From positions 1-21,609 of the forward strand of contig CAZWMK010000030.1 in NCBI GenBank assembly GCA_964635065.1: a stretch of DNA of 21,609 nt. Direction: 5' to 3'. The stretch is from CAZWMK01 sp964635065. Its GTDB lineage: Bacteria; Pseudomonadota; Alphaproteobacteria; Sphingomonadales; Sphingomonadaceae. Both the position numbers and the translations under genes were made by a program. The notes below the pieces were generated by a model. The model was not told the origin of the DNA, made no database searches, and saw nothing but the letters and a program-made list of their open reading frames with translations. Of this stretch, positions 7,043 to 15,400 are shown in pieces (positions within the stretch are counted from its first letter, which is position 1; the number at the start of each line of letters is the position of its first letter).

Positions 7043-7681
7043 ATGAAGGCCGCGGGATCAGCACCCGTCAATGCGAGGCGAGGCGAGGCGAAGCAAGACA
7101 TGCTGCCTGACATCGAAATCCATCTTCCGGCATGGCTGCGCGACTATGCGCATACCTATGTCCCGCGCACAGACCTGGACGCGCGGATGGCGTTTGTCAT
7201 TGGCGCTGCCATGCGCAACGTCACGCATGACAGCGGCGGCCCCTTTGCTGCGGGCGTATTTGAAATTGCCAGCGGCAAGCTTGTCGGACTGGGCGTCAAT
7301 CTCGTCACGACCGAAAATCTCTCGCTGCTCCATGCCGAAATGCTGGCCCTTGCAACGGCACAGCGGACACTGGGCAACTATGACCTTGGTGCGCCCGGCC
7401 TGCCCGCGCATGAACTGGTGACGAGTGCGGAACCCTGCGCCATGTGTTTTGGCGCGGTGCCCTGGTCGGGCGTGCGCCGTGTCGTCTGCGGAGCGCGCAG
7501 CATCGATGCCGAACGGATCGGTTTCGATGAAGGCCCGAAAAGCCGCAACTGGGTCAAGGCGCTCGAACAGCGCGGCATTACCGTTTTGCGCGATGTCGGG
7601 CGCGAAGATGCCGTACGCGTCTTTACCGAATATTGCCGGCGCGGCGGACGCATCTACAATTCGCGTGAAACAGGCGGATGA
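7043..7681 (+). CDS. Nucleoside/nucleobase deaminase (CDA/TadA-guanine deaminase superfamily)
   Basis: A zinc-dependent deaminase of 212 residues from the chosen start. The active site is explicit: HAE at residues 97-99 (zinc ligand His97, proton-shuttling Glu99) and PCAMC at 131-135 (zinc ligands Cys132 and Cys135), with SGVRRVVCGARS after it. The central part DSGGPFAAGVFEIASGKLVG is the usual first beta-sheet strand region. It resembles single-domain guanine deaminases and related nucleoside deaminases more than canonical tRNA adenosine deaminase, which is shorter and starts closer to its active site; the substrate is uncertain. The frame is open from 6854. ATG 7043 is used, but ATG 7100 (MLPDIEIHLPAW) is an equally good start and would exclude a pentamer repeat from the coding region. 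It stands alone between two regulated units. Confidence 0.88.
   Translation: MKAAGSAPVNARRGEAKQDMLPDIEIHLPAWLRDYAHTYVPRTDLDARMAFVIGAAMRNVTHDSGGPFAAGVFEIASGKLVGLGVNLVTTENLSLLHAEMLALATAQRTLGNYDLGAPGLPAHELVTSAEPCAMCFGAVPWSGVRRVVCGARSIDAERIGFDEGPKSRNWVKALEQRGITVLRDVGREDAVRVFTEYCRRGGRIYNSRETGG
7073..7092 (+). repeat. GCGAG pentamer repeat at the deaminase start
   Basis: Three perfect GCGAG copies are followed by GCGAA, 30 to 50 bases after the ATG at 7043 and just before the alternative ATG at 7100. A change in copy number would shift the frame if 7043 is used, and would only change the leader if 7100 is used. Confidence 0.8.
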
Positions 7682-7697
7682 CGGCTGGATATGTTTT

Positions 7698-7713
7698 GCG
7701 GCCTGCCGCTTTT
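7698..7713 (+). terminator. Weak hairpin with T tract after the deaminase gene
   Basis: GCGGC, a two-base loop, GCCGC and four Ts lie 17 bases past the deaminase stop. The stem is short and the tight loop may open to a four-base one, so this is only a possible intrinsic terminator. Confidence 0.3.
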
Positions 7714-7717
7714 CCGG

Positions 7718-7734
7718 TTGCAAATGCTTCGCAA
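7718..7734 (+). promoter_or_regulatory. Fur-box-like palindrome before the iron transporter operon
   Basis: TTGCAAATGCTTCGCAA is an interrupted palindrome of the form TTGCnAAnnnTTnGCAA, 53 bases before the GTG start. Its position and GCAA/TTGC arms fit Fur-family operators of alphaproteobacteria, and the downstream genes are iron uptake genes. A sigma-70-like -35 (TTGCAA at the same place) and a possible -10 at TGTAAG near 7741 would put the operator on the promoter, as expected for repression by iron-loaded Fur. Confidence 0.5.
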
Positions 7735-7773
7735 AAATATTGTAAGATCGGGCTGCCCCGTTGCTGTTCACTC

Positions 7774-7779
7774 AAGAGG
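7774..7779 (+). promoter_or_regulatory. Shine-Dalgarno sequence deciding the GTG start of the iron-binding protein
   Basis: AAGAGG stands eight bases before GTG 7788. The upstream TTG at 7761 in the same frame would place this site inside the coding region and add nine residues ahead of a normal lipoprotein signal, so GTG is preferred. Confidence 0.75.
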
Positions 7780-7787
7780 TCAGATTC

Positions 7788-8819
7788 GTGAAACGCGTCC
7801 ACCTGCTCCTTGCTCTCGCATCTGTCGCGCTCGCGGCCTGTTCCGCGTCCGACGAGAAGGCAGCGCAGGCCGTGGTCAACCTCTATACCGCCCGCCATTA
7901 TGACAGCGACCTTGCGTTATACGATCAGTTCACCAAGGAAACCGGGATCAAAATCAACCGGATTGAAGGCAAGCCCGATCAGTTGGTCGCGCGGATGAAG
8001 GCCGAGGGGGAAAACAGCCCCGCCGACCTGTTCATCGCCTCGGATGCTGGCGCATTGTGGCGCGCGCAGGAAGCCGGCCTGTTCCAGCCGGTCCGATCCG
8101 AAGCGCTGGCTGCGCGCGTGCCTGCCAATCTGCGCGAACCGGATGGCAACTGGTATGGCTTCACCCGCCGCGCCCGCGTCGTGGCCTATGATCCGGCCAA
8201 AGTGAAGCTCGACGAAATCGACGACTATGCCGAACTGGCCAGTCCGCGTTTCAAGGGCAGGATCTGCGTCCGGTCGTCCGACAGTGTCTATAATCTCTCC
8301 CTTGTCGGCGCGCTGATCGAAGCCTGGGGCCCGGACAAGGCGGGTGCATGGGCCAAGGGGATCGTCGCCAACATGGCCCGCCCGCCCGAAGGGGGCGACC
8401 GCGACCAGATCCGCGCCGTTGCCGCCGGTGTTTGCGACATCGCCATCACCAACAGCTATTATTACATCCGCATGGCTTCCGGCGAGGACGCGGGCGACCG
8501 CGCCATCGCGGAAAAGGTCAAGCTCGCCTTCCCCAGCCTTGACGGTCAGGGCGCGCATGTAAACATCTCCGGCGCCGGCGTGGCGCGGCATGCGCCCAAC
8601 AAGGCCAACGCCATCCGCCTGCTCGAATTTTTCGCGTCAGCCGAAACGCAAACCCACATCGCCACCCATAATAACGAGTTCCCGGCCTCGCCGGATGTCC
8701 CCGCGCCTGCGCCGGTCGATGGCTATGCAGGCTTTACGGCCCATCCGATGAATGTCGCCGCCTTTGCCCGCCGCCAGTCGGAGGCGCAATCGGTGATGAG
8801 CGCGGCAGGCTGGCGCTAA
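7788..8819 (+). CDS. fbpA: Ferric iron ABC transporter substrate-binding lipoprotein (FbpA/FutA family)
   Basis: A 343-residue periplasmic iron-binding protein. The N-terminus (MKRVHLLLALASVALAAC) is a lipoprotein signal with the lipobox ending at Cys18, so the protein should be lipid-anchored in the periplasm. The mature protein opens with VVNLYTARHYDSD, the FutA-like motif whose His/Tyr residues touch iron. NSYYYIRMA, about 220 residues in, carries the Tyr pair or triplet that coordinates Fe3+ in this family. KGRICVRSSDSVYNLSLVG and GAHVNISGAGV are also typical. It begins a three-gene operon with the permease (11-base gap) and ATPase. The GTG start is set by AAGAGG at 7774-7779. The Fur-box-like site upstream predicts induction under iron limitation. 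Thiamine or polyamine binding proteins share the fold, but the tyrosines favour iron. Confidence 0.92.
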   Translation: MKRVHLLLALASVALAACSASDEKAAQAVVNLYTARHYDSDLALYDQFTKETGIKINRIEGKPDQLVARMKAEGENSPADLFIASDAGALWRAQEAGLFQPVRSEALAARVPANLREPDGNWYGFTRRARVVAYDPAKVKLDEIDDYAELASPRFKGRICVRSSDSVYNLSLVGALIEAWGPDKAGAWAKGIVANMARPPEGGDRDQIRAVAAGVCDIAITNSYYYIRMASGEDAGDRAIAEKVKLAFPSLDGQGAHVNISGAGVARHAPNKANAIRLLEFFASAETQTHIATHNNEFPASPDVPAPAPVDGYAGFTAHPMNVAAFARRQSEAQSVMSAAGWR

Positions 8820-8830
8820 TCATACAGGGA

Positions 8831-10411
8831 TTGTCACTGAACCGGCCACGCTTGCCGCTTCTCGGCGGCCTTGCCCTTGTTGCGGGGCTGGCGGTGCTGT
8901 TGCCGCTGATGGGTGTCGTGCTGGCGGCATTCGGCGGTGATAGTGCCGATATCGCATTGCACGATCTCCTGCGTTATGCCCTGACCACGGCGGCGCTTGC
9001 CCTGTTCGTCGGGCTGACAACCGGTGTGTCAGGAACAATTGCTGCCTGGCTGGTGGTGATGCACCGTTTTCCAGGCCGGAGCTTCTTCGCCTGGGCGCTG
9101 GCGATGCCGCTGGCCATGCCGGCTTTCGCCATCGCCTATGGCTATGCCGATCTGTTCGACGTGGCCGGTTCCTTGCGCAGCGGACTGCGGGCGGCCAGCG
9201 GGCATGATCTGCCGTTCGAGATGCGCACCACGGGCGGCGCCGTCTTTGTGCTCTCGGCTGCCTTTTACCCCTATGTCTATCTGGCGATGCGCGCAGCATT
9301 TTTGAACCAGTCCGGCAATGCACTGGAGGCCGCGCGCATGCTGGGATGCAGCGGGCGCAGCGCTTTCTTTCGCGTCGCCCTGCCCATGGCGCGGCCTGCG
9401 CTGGCTGCGGGCGTGGCGCTCGCGGTCATGGAAACGCTGGCCGATTATGGCGCAGTCCAGTTTCTCAGCGTCCAGACGCTCACCACCGGCGTCGTGCGGG
9501 CCTGGTCGGTCTATGGCTCCACCGCGAGCGCGGCACGTTTTGCGCTGCCGCTGCTAGCTGCTGCGGCGCTGCTGTTGTGGATCGAACGCACCAGCCGACG
9601 CGGACGCGCGCATGAATCCGGCCGGGCGCGTTGGCGGGCGCTTGAATGCCAGCCGCTTCGGCCACTGCCGAGCCTGCTGGCGAGCGCTTTCTGCTTCACG
9701 CTTCTGGCGGCGGGCCTGCTGGTGCCTGCGGGGTGGCTGATCTGGAATCTTGGCATCCATACACCCGACTGGTCACGGCTGGTCGATGCGTTGCGCAACA
9801 GCCTTGGCCTTGGCCTTGCGGGTGCCTTTGTCACTGTGGCGCTGGCAACAATGCTGGCGCTGGGCACGCGATGGCTGCCTCTGGCCGCGCGCCTCGCCAG
9901 CCTTGGCTATGCCACGCCCGGTGCTGTCATGGCGATCGGACTGCTTGCGCCCGCCGGGGTAATCTGGTCGATGGCGCCGGGGGCGGGCATGACGATTGCG
10001 CTGGTGCTGCTGATCCTCGCCTATGCCACGCGTCTCATGGCCGCCGCCCTTGAACCAATCGATGCGGGTCTGGCCCGCGTCACCCCTTCGATGATCCAGG
10101 CGGCGCGCATGCTCGGCCATGGCGAAACGCGTGCTGCCCTTGCCGTCGAACTGCCGCTGGTGCGCGGCACGATGCTGACGGCCGGTCTGATCGTGCTGGT
10201 GGATATTCTGAAAGAACTGCCTGCCACCCTGATCCTGCGGCCGTTCAACTTCGATACGCTGGCCGTGATCGCCAATAATTACGCAGCGGATGAACGTCTG
10301 GGGCAGGCAGGCCTGCCGGCGCTGATGATCATGCTGCTGTCACTGCCGGCCGTGATCTGGCTGACACGAGAGATTTCGGCGGCAGCGCCGGGACAAGGGC
10401 AGAGCGAATGA
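8831..10411 (+). CDS. fbpB: Ferric iron ABC transporter permease, fused two-domain form (FbpB type)
   Basis: A 526-residue inner-membrane permease with two homologous halves of about six helices each, the usual FbpB/AfuB design in which one chain forms the whole channel. Each half has an EAA-type loop that docks on the ATPase: LEAARMLGCSGRSAFF near residues 165-180 and IQAARMLGHGETRAAL near 421-436. A basic stretch between the halves (IERTSRRGRAHESGRARW, around residues 250-268) is cytoplasmic. The start is a TTG at 8831 with AGGGA directly in front of it, unusually close; no ATG is available before the first helix, so the start is the least certain point. The stop overlaps the ATPase start (ATGA at 10408-10411). 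Confidence 0.9.
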   Translation: MSLNRPRLPLLGGLALVAGLAVLLPLMGVVLAAFGGDSADIALHDLLRYALTTAALALFVGLTTGVSGTIAAWLVVMHRFPGRSFFAWALAMPLAMPAFAIAYGYADLFDVAGSLRSGLRAASGHDLPFEMRTTGGAVFVLSAAFYPYVYLAMRAAFLNQSGNALEAARMLGCSGRSAFFRVALPMARPALAAGVALAVMETLADYGAVQFLSVQTLTTGVVRAWSVYGSTASAARFALPLLAAAALLLWIERTSRRGRAHESGRARWRALECQPLRPLPSLLASAFCFTLLAAGLLVPAGWLIWNLGIHTPDWSRLVDALRNSLGLGLAGAFVTVALATMLALGTRWLPLAARLASLGYATPGAVMAIGLLAPAGVIWSMAPGAGMTIALVLLILAYATRLMAAALEPIDAGLARVTPSMIQAARMLGHGETRAALAVELPLVRGTMLTAGLIVLVDILKELPATLILRPFNFDTLAVIANNYAADERLGQAGLPALMIMLLSLPAVIWLTREISAAAPGQGQSE

Positions 10412-11457
10412 CGATGACCAGGACAATCCTCGAACTGCGCGACGTCACCCGGTGCTATGGCGATGCAACTGCGGTTGCCGCCGCGCGCTTCAGCCTTCAC
10501 GAAGGCCGCATCGCCTGCCTCCTCGGGCCGTCGGGATGCGGTAAAAGCACCCTTTTGCGCATGATCGCCGGGCTTGAGCCTGTGGATGCCGGGGACATCC
10601 TCATTGCCGGCCAGATCGTGTCCACAGCCGGACGCATGGTCGCCCCCGAAGCGCGCGGGGTCGGGCTGGTCTTTCAGGACAACGCCCTGTTTCCTCATCT
10701 CGACGTGCGCGGCAATGTCGGCTTTGGCCTGAAACATCTCCCCGGCGCCGTGCGGACAGCGCGGGTGGCGCACCTTCTCGATCAGTTCCATGTCGGTCAT
10801 CTGGCGAAATCATGGCCGCACATGCTGTCTGGTGGCGAACAGCAAAGGGTTGCCATTGCACGCGCGCTGGCACGCGAACCGTCGCTCTTGCTGCTCGACG
10901 AACCGTTTTCCGGCCTTGACGGCTATTTGCGTGAAACAGTCCGCACGGCACTGCTCGACGATCTGCGCCGTGCCGGAGCGACCGTGCTCGTGGTCACGCA
11001 CGATCCCGAAGAAGCGATGACGATCGCCGACGATCTCATTCTGATGGCTGGTGGGCGCATCCTCCAGGTCGGAAGCCCCGAACACTGCTATCGCCACCCG
11101 GTTTCGCCCTCGGCGGCCCGTCTCCTCGGCGACATGGTGCTGCTGCCCGGCCACATTTCCGCACAACGGATCGAAACCGCGCTTGGCACGTTCCCTGCCC
11201 CCGGCCATGCCGATGGCCCGGCGCAACTGGGCCTCAGACCAGAATCCCTGCACATCGCCGCCAATGCCAATGCCAATGCCAATGCCAATGCCATCGTCAG
11301 CGACGTGCGTTTTCTGGGTAATGGTTTTCGCGTCCGCCTGGATATCGGCGGTACTCCGGTCACGCTCCGCATCAACGACGCAGCGCCGCAACAAGGGCAA
11401 AGGATCGGAATCAACTTCGATGCAACCGCAGCCCGGATCTTCACAAACAACGGCTGA
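10408..11457 (+). CDS. fbpC: Ferric iron ABC transporter ATP-binding protein (FbpC type)
   Basis: A 349-residue ATPase that powers the transporter. The motifs are complete: Walker A GPSGCGKST at residues 40-48, Q-loop Gln90, signature LSGGEQQ at 140-146, Walker B LLLLDEP at 160-166 and the switch histidine at 198 (VVTHDPEEAMTIADD). The C-terminal part from about residue 240 is a TOBE-like regulatory domain with LGLRPESLHIA. It is interrupted by an (Ala-Asn)5 run at residues 285-294 coded by a perfect GCCAAT repeat. The gene overlaps the permease by four bases. A perfect eight-base-pair hairpin follows directly after the stop. Related sulfate, spermidine and thiamine ATPases look similar; the iron assignment comes from the operon. 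Confidence 0.92.
   Translation: MTMTRTILELRDVTRCYGDATAVAAARFSLHEGRIACLLGPSGCGKSTLLRMIAGLEPVDAGDILIAGQIVSTAGRMVAPEARGVGLVFQDNALFPHLDVRGNVGFGLKHLPGAVRTARVAHLLDQFHVGHLAKSWPHMLSGGEQQRVAIARALAREPSLLLLDEPFSGLDGYLRETVRTALLDDLRRAGATVLVVTHDPEEAMTIADDLILMAGGRILQVGSPEHCYRHPVSPSAARLLGDMVLLPGHISAQRIETALGTFPAPGHADGPAQLGLRPESLHIAANANANANANAIVSDVRFLGNGFRVRLDIGGTPVTLRINDAAPQQGQRIGINFDATAARIFTNNG
11260..11289 (+). repeat. GCCAAT x5 hexamer repeat inside the ATPase gene
   Basis: Five perfect GCCAAT units code for alternating Ala-Asn in the TOBE-like domain and are flanked by one further GCC on each side. Because the unit is six bases, changes in copy number keep the reading frame and would only lengthen or shorten this loop. 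Confidence 0.95.
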
Positions 11458-11458
11458 A

Positions 11459-11477
11459 CTGAACCGCTCCGGTTCAG
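11459..11477 (+). terminator. Short perfect hairpin after the iron operon
   Basis: CTGAACCG, a three-base loop and CGGTTCAG begin one base past the TGA of the ATPase gene. No T tract follows, so it may stabilise the mRNA end or stall polymerase rather than terminate on its own. Confidence 0.45.
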
Positions 11478-11795
11478 AATGACGGCTTTACCCTATTTGC
11501 CCCCTGAAAGCAGACAGGCCGGTTTCCGCCCATTTGTGGTCGCAGTTCCAACTCAGGCTTACGTTCGCCGAGTGTCGGGTTTTGGTGATGAACCTGCCGC
11601 CGAATCCTTGGCGCGGGAACGGCGAGTTTGTCCCGAAGTCGGTCGTTCACGGCCTCAAATCCCCTGATGAACGGAGGGCGGCTATGAGCACATCTGGATG
11701 AAGCGTAGAACGTCAGCTTTATTGGCGTCACCAGACAAAAATACAGGCGATGCTTGCAGTCAGTGACGTGCACTCCGGCCGGGGCCAGAAACAGC
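11478..11795. other. Gene-free stretch between convergent units
   Basis: About 320 bases with no supported gene. Short open frames exist on both strands, including one of 108 codons on the minus strand, but none has a recognisable protein, a Shine-Dalgarno sequence or typical codon use. I see no transposase remnant, tRNA or known RNA. It reads like decayed intergenic DNA. Confidence 0.6.
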
Positions 11796-11823
11796 AGCAC
11801 CGCCGGAACAATCCGGCGGTGCT
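11796..11823 (-). terminator. Strong 12-bp hairpin downstream of the giant gene
   Basis: AGCACCGCCGGA and its exact complement flank a four-base loop (ACAA). On the minus strand the stem is followed by GCTGTTTC, a weak T-rich tail. It lies about 75 bases past the giant gene stop and is probably its terminator. It could work in both directions. Confidence 0.6.
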
Positions 11824-11865
11824 CCTTCCGAAAAACTCAGGTTCCGCCGGCGTACCAGCGGACAC

Positions 11866-11892
11866 GACCAAGGCGACACTGTCGCCTTGGTC
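11866..11892 (-). terminator. Second perfect 12-bp hairpin directly after the giant gene stop
   Basis: GACCAAGGCGAC and its exact complement flank a three-base loop, starting six bases past the TAA at 11901-11899. There is no T tract, so it may protect the 3' end of a very long mRNA or act together with the hairpin at 11796-11823. Confidence 0.55.
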
Positions 11893-11898
11893 TGGAGC

Positions 11899-12315
11899 TT
11901 ACCCGATCACTTGTGAGACCAGGGTCGGCACCTCAAACGCGGTACCAGTCCGAATCGCGAAGTTATCGTAAGCGAACTCCCCGTCGATCGTATTGACCGT
12001 AGCCAACAGGTTCAGCTCGTAATCCTCGACCGTGTTGTCGCCACTCGACGACTGGGTATGCGCCCAGATCGCCGTCACCGACGCATCGTCCGAGGCCGTC
12101 ACCGCGAAGATCGTGGTGTTGGCAACAGTATCGGAGACATCGTCGGTCGATATCGAGGAGTCGAACACGCTGTTGAGCAGACCCGCTACCTCGGTAGCGT
12201 CCTCGATAGCAGTTGTATCGAGGTCGCTATCGACCGACGACACCAGACCGAATTCCGTCGTGCTGAGATCGAAATGCGTGCCAAAGGTGTCAGAGCCCTG
12301 CATCGTTCCGGAGAA
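11899..12315 (-). CDS. C-terminal end of a giant secreted repeat protein (5' cut by assembly gap)
   Basis: The last 138 codons of a leftward gene, open from the gap to the TAA at 11901-11899. The product contains FDLSTTEFGLVSSV, ATEVAGLLNSVFDSSIST, TTIFAVTASDD, AIWAHTQSSSGD and ELNLLATVNT. This is a C-terminal domain that I associate with large bacterial Ca-binding proteins exported by type I secretion, which lack N-terminal signals and are recognised by their C-terminus. The reading frame differs from that on the other side of the ten Ns. It would be continuous if the true gap length were a multiple of three, so this is most simply the end of the giant gene. It could instead be the tail of a paralogue, because the same domain begins on the far side of the gap. 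Confidence 0.8.
   Translation of the reverse strand, partial: FSGTMQGSDTFGTHFDLSTTEFGLVSSVDSDLDTTAIEDATEVAGLLNSVFDSSISTDDVSDTVANTTIFAVTASDDASVTAIWAHTQSSSGDNTVEDYELNLLATVNTIDGEFAYDNFAIRTGTAFEVPTLVSQVIG
12141..12275 (-). repeat. Direct repeat copy B (C-terminal domain), after the gap
   Basis: This stretch codes for the segment from FDLSTTEFG to NSVFDSSIST and is clearly related, at both DNA and protein level, to 12326-12463, which codes for LDLSANEFG to NSVFDFSVST. The copies are divergent but alignable, with shared blocks such as the AACACGCTGTT stretch. They lie on opposite sides of the gap. Confidence 0.75.
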
Positions 12316-12325
12316 NNNNNNNNNN
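12316..12325. other. Assembly gap (ten Ns)
   Basis: Ten consecutive Ns interrupt the giant gene. The length is likely a placeholder. A gap length divisible by three would join the two reading frames. Confidence 0.98.
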
Positions 12326-12463
12326 GGTCGACACTGAGAAGTCAAACACGCTGTTCAGCAGCTCTGCCACATCAGTCGCTTTACTGATCTCGGACACAGC
12401 GAGCATGCCGTTGGCTACCGACGATACCAGACCAAACTCGTTGGCACTGAGATCGAGAGCAAC
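12326..12463 (-). repeat. Direct repeat copy A (C-terminal domain), before the gap
   Basis: This partner of 12141-12275 is the end of the large fragment and stops at the Ns in the middle of the domain (after NSVFDFSVST). The rest of this copy, expected to contain the IFAVTA and AIWAHTQS parts, is missing. Confidence 0.75.
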
Positions 12464-15400
12464 CAGCGGGTCCGGCTTCCTAATGTACCGGCTGGCCGCT
12501 TCGATCAATTCGATGTCACCGAACAGGGTGCTCGCTGCCAGTTCCCCTTCCATAGCGATCAAGTCGTGACCGGCTTGGAAGTGATTGATGACGTCAGCGC
12601 CCGCAGAAACCGAAGACCGAACCATGACGTCCACGTCTTCTCCTGACAGAGGCCATTCGAACGGCGCGAAGCCTTCTTCGGTCTGGCTAACTACAAAGAC
12701 GTCCTCGCCGCTTGTCGTGTCCGTAAGGGTCCCCTCATCAACACCCGCGACACCGCCATCCTCGCCGTCACCGACACCGAACTCGATCACAAGGCCAAGG
12801 TTTTTACCGATCAGCGTATCGTATACGCCATCCGTATTGCTATCGATGCCACCGTTCACGAAGGAGCTGTTAAGCCCCTTGTCATCATAATAGCCCGGGT
12901 CGGATCCATAAAGGTCCGGATCACCGTCATTTGCATCTTCGCCGTTGATCGCTGGCGAGCCACCGATAGCGTCATAGCCGCTGCCAGGGTTGGTGTAGGT
13001 TTGGGTCACACCATCTGCGCCCGCTGAACCCAGATCGCCCCGGAAGTCGGTGTCGATGCTCTCGCCACTGACCGCGGCAGTGAAGTCCTCACCACCAGGG
13101 TTTGTCCAGTTCTCGTCGTCGAACTGATCCGACGCAACGCCTTCCTCAACTTCGTTGTTGATGTCGAGACCGCTGAACTCACCGATATACTGAAGCTTCA
13201 ACGGTGTGACGTTCGTGATCTCAATCGTCGTGTTGGCGTCCGTCGGAGTGATTACCAGGCCCTCAGGCGTCAGGCTCACCGAGGCAATATCGCCAAAGCG
13301 ACCGAAGGTACTGGTCAATTGCCGCGCAAGGTCGTCAAACCAGTCTGCAAGCGTGCTTCCGCCGGAATTACTGTCAGCATAAAGACCCAGCTGATCAGTA
13401 TCGAAGGAAACGGGATCCACCTCGAAAGTGAAGGTGTCCTCATCGCCATTTACAGCAATGGTGAACGAGTAGATTCCAGCAGCAAGGCGATAATCATCGG
13501 CGCCACGGGCATCGGCGATACGGGCATCTTCTCCGGCGACCACAAACCCTGCAAGTTCAGTGATCGTAATCGACCCGTCTTCACCCGGAACATGATCAGC
13601 GATCTCGTACTCGCCGTAGAGATAGCCGGCGTCCTCACCGGTGATGTCACCACCAACAACCGAGCCAATCAGGAAATCGTAATCCTTCGGCTCCGCCCCG
13701 TTAAAGGACAATGAGTCGCTGAAGATCAGCACAGCTTCATCCCGGCCCGTCTGTGCAGAGGTGCTGCCGGGTTGCCCCGTTTTGTCATAGATCCCCGGCG
13801 TCTGCTCGATCGTCTTGAAGACAATCTCACCCGCGCTGATCAGTTCGACTGAAGCCGCGGCAGTGAGACCAGGGCCGGTCGGCGGCGTGACAAGCACGAC
13901 CACGTCGGACACATCACCCAAGGTGCTGAGGCCGAAGTCCGCCGCTTCAAGGCGCAGAGTATTACCGCGACCAGCAGCAACATCCTCAACGAAGAGACCG
14001 TTAACCGGATCAACAAAGCCCTGCAGCACGCCTCCCAAATCGGAAGCGTCGATATGGTCAGAGATAATCGCAGCCTTGAGCGCTGCAACAATTGCCTCGG
14101 AACGCGTCGACGTCAAACCAGAAACGTCAACAAAGTCACCGTCCCAGTCCTTGGGCAGGGTGCCGTCATCCCAGACCAGCAACTGTGTGGTCACGCCATC
14201 AATCGTTACCGAGATAATAGTGCCCATGGGTGTGGTCGTCGGGCTATCCAGCTGCGAGTTGGAGAACGTCAGATCAAGAACCTGACGAGAGCTTGCCGTC
14301 TCATCGACAACCTCAACTGCAAACGCATCCGCGTTAACCTGAATCTGGTCCGGCCCTGCGACTTTGCCCGTCAGCGTAATGAGGCTGCCATCAAGGTCCA
14401 CCGATCCGACCGTCGTCGCCACATTGATACGCGGCCCGGCATTATCGGTCGCAAGGTATTCGCCAGTCTGAATGCGGATCTGCAACGCGCCCGAAATTGT
14501 CGCCCCGGCAGCGGCCGGAACGATGACAATATTGCCGTCCACAACCGTTGCAGAGCCAATCCCGGTCAGGGTCTCGAGATAGCTCAGGAAATCCGTAACA
14601 GTCCCGCCTGTGCCCACACCATCCGATGCCAGCGCGGGAGAGAAGTGAATTTCGACGGGAGTGCCATCGATCGACAAAGTTCCGGTGATCGTCTCTGCAT
14701 CAAGAACATCCGTCGCGGAAATCGGATCGGCACCATCAAGAACCAGAACGTTTTCACCAATGTCCGACCACGGTCGAACAACAGTCACGCTCCGGATCGC
14801 ATCTCCGTAATAAACGGGCTCATCGGCGGCGGAGTATACCGATCCATAAGAGTAATTATTGTTGAGGAAGTAGTATATGTCCTCAAAGTATACTGAGGCA
14901 AGATAGTCACCGGCGCGAACGTCAATACCCTCGGCAGCAACGATTTTGATGGCTCCGTCAACGAAACTGATCGTGCCGAGTTCGACGCGAGTTTCATCGA
15001 TGCCCAAAGAGTCCTCGTACAGCGTCAACAGGCGGTCAAGCCCAGACACAATGGTCGCAAAATCAGTGGGGAATGTGCCAGAATCTTCGAAACTGACACC
15101 CGCCCCAGACCCTCCAAATCGGTCGACGAGATCCATCCTTTCCCTGAACAGACCCGCTGCAAACTGGTAGCTTCCCGAGCCAGACTCCAGCAAAAACTGA
15201 ACGTCGAGAGTAATGTTGGAGGTGAAATATGCAGAACCTTCGATGGCAGTAGCTACCGCCGTCATATAATCCGGGTCTACATTGATGCTGATCACATCGC
15301 CCACGCGATTGTCGAGAGACAACGGCGCGTTACCAGCCTCGACACTGGCCCCGACAACAACCGAAAGTTGATTGTCGTAGACCGGCGGCAAGTCGAAGGA

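Noticed and set aside
11474..11800. A 108-codon minus-strand frame in the intergenic region
   Set aside because: No Shine-Dalgarno sequence, no recognisable protein and overlap with the hairpin after the iron operon; it looks like chance.
14054..14896. Long plus-strand open frames within the giant gene (for example 14054-14896 and 16538-17374)
   Set aside because: They are antisense to the continuous 3,000-codon frame, basic in composition and without domains.
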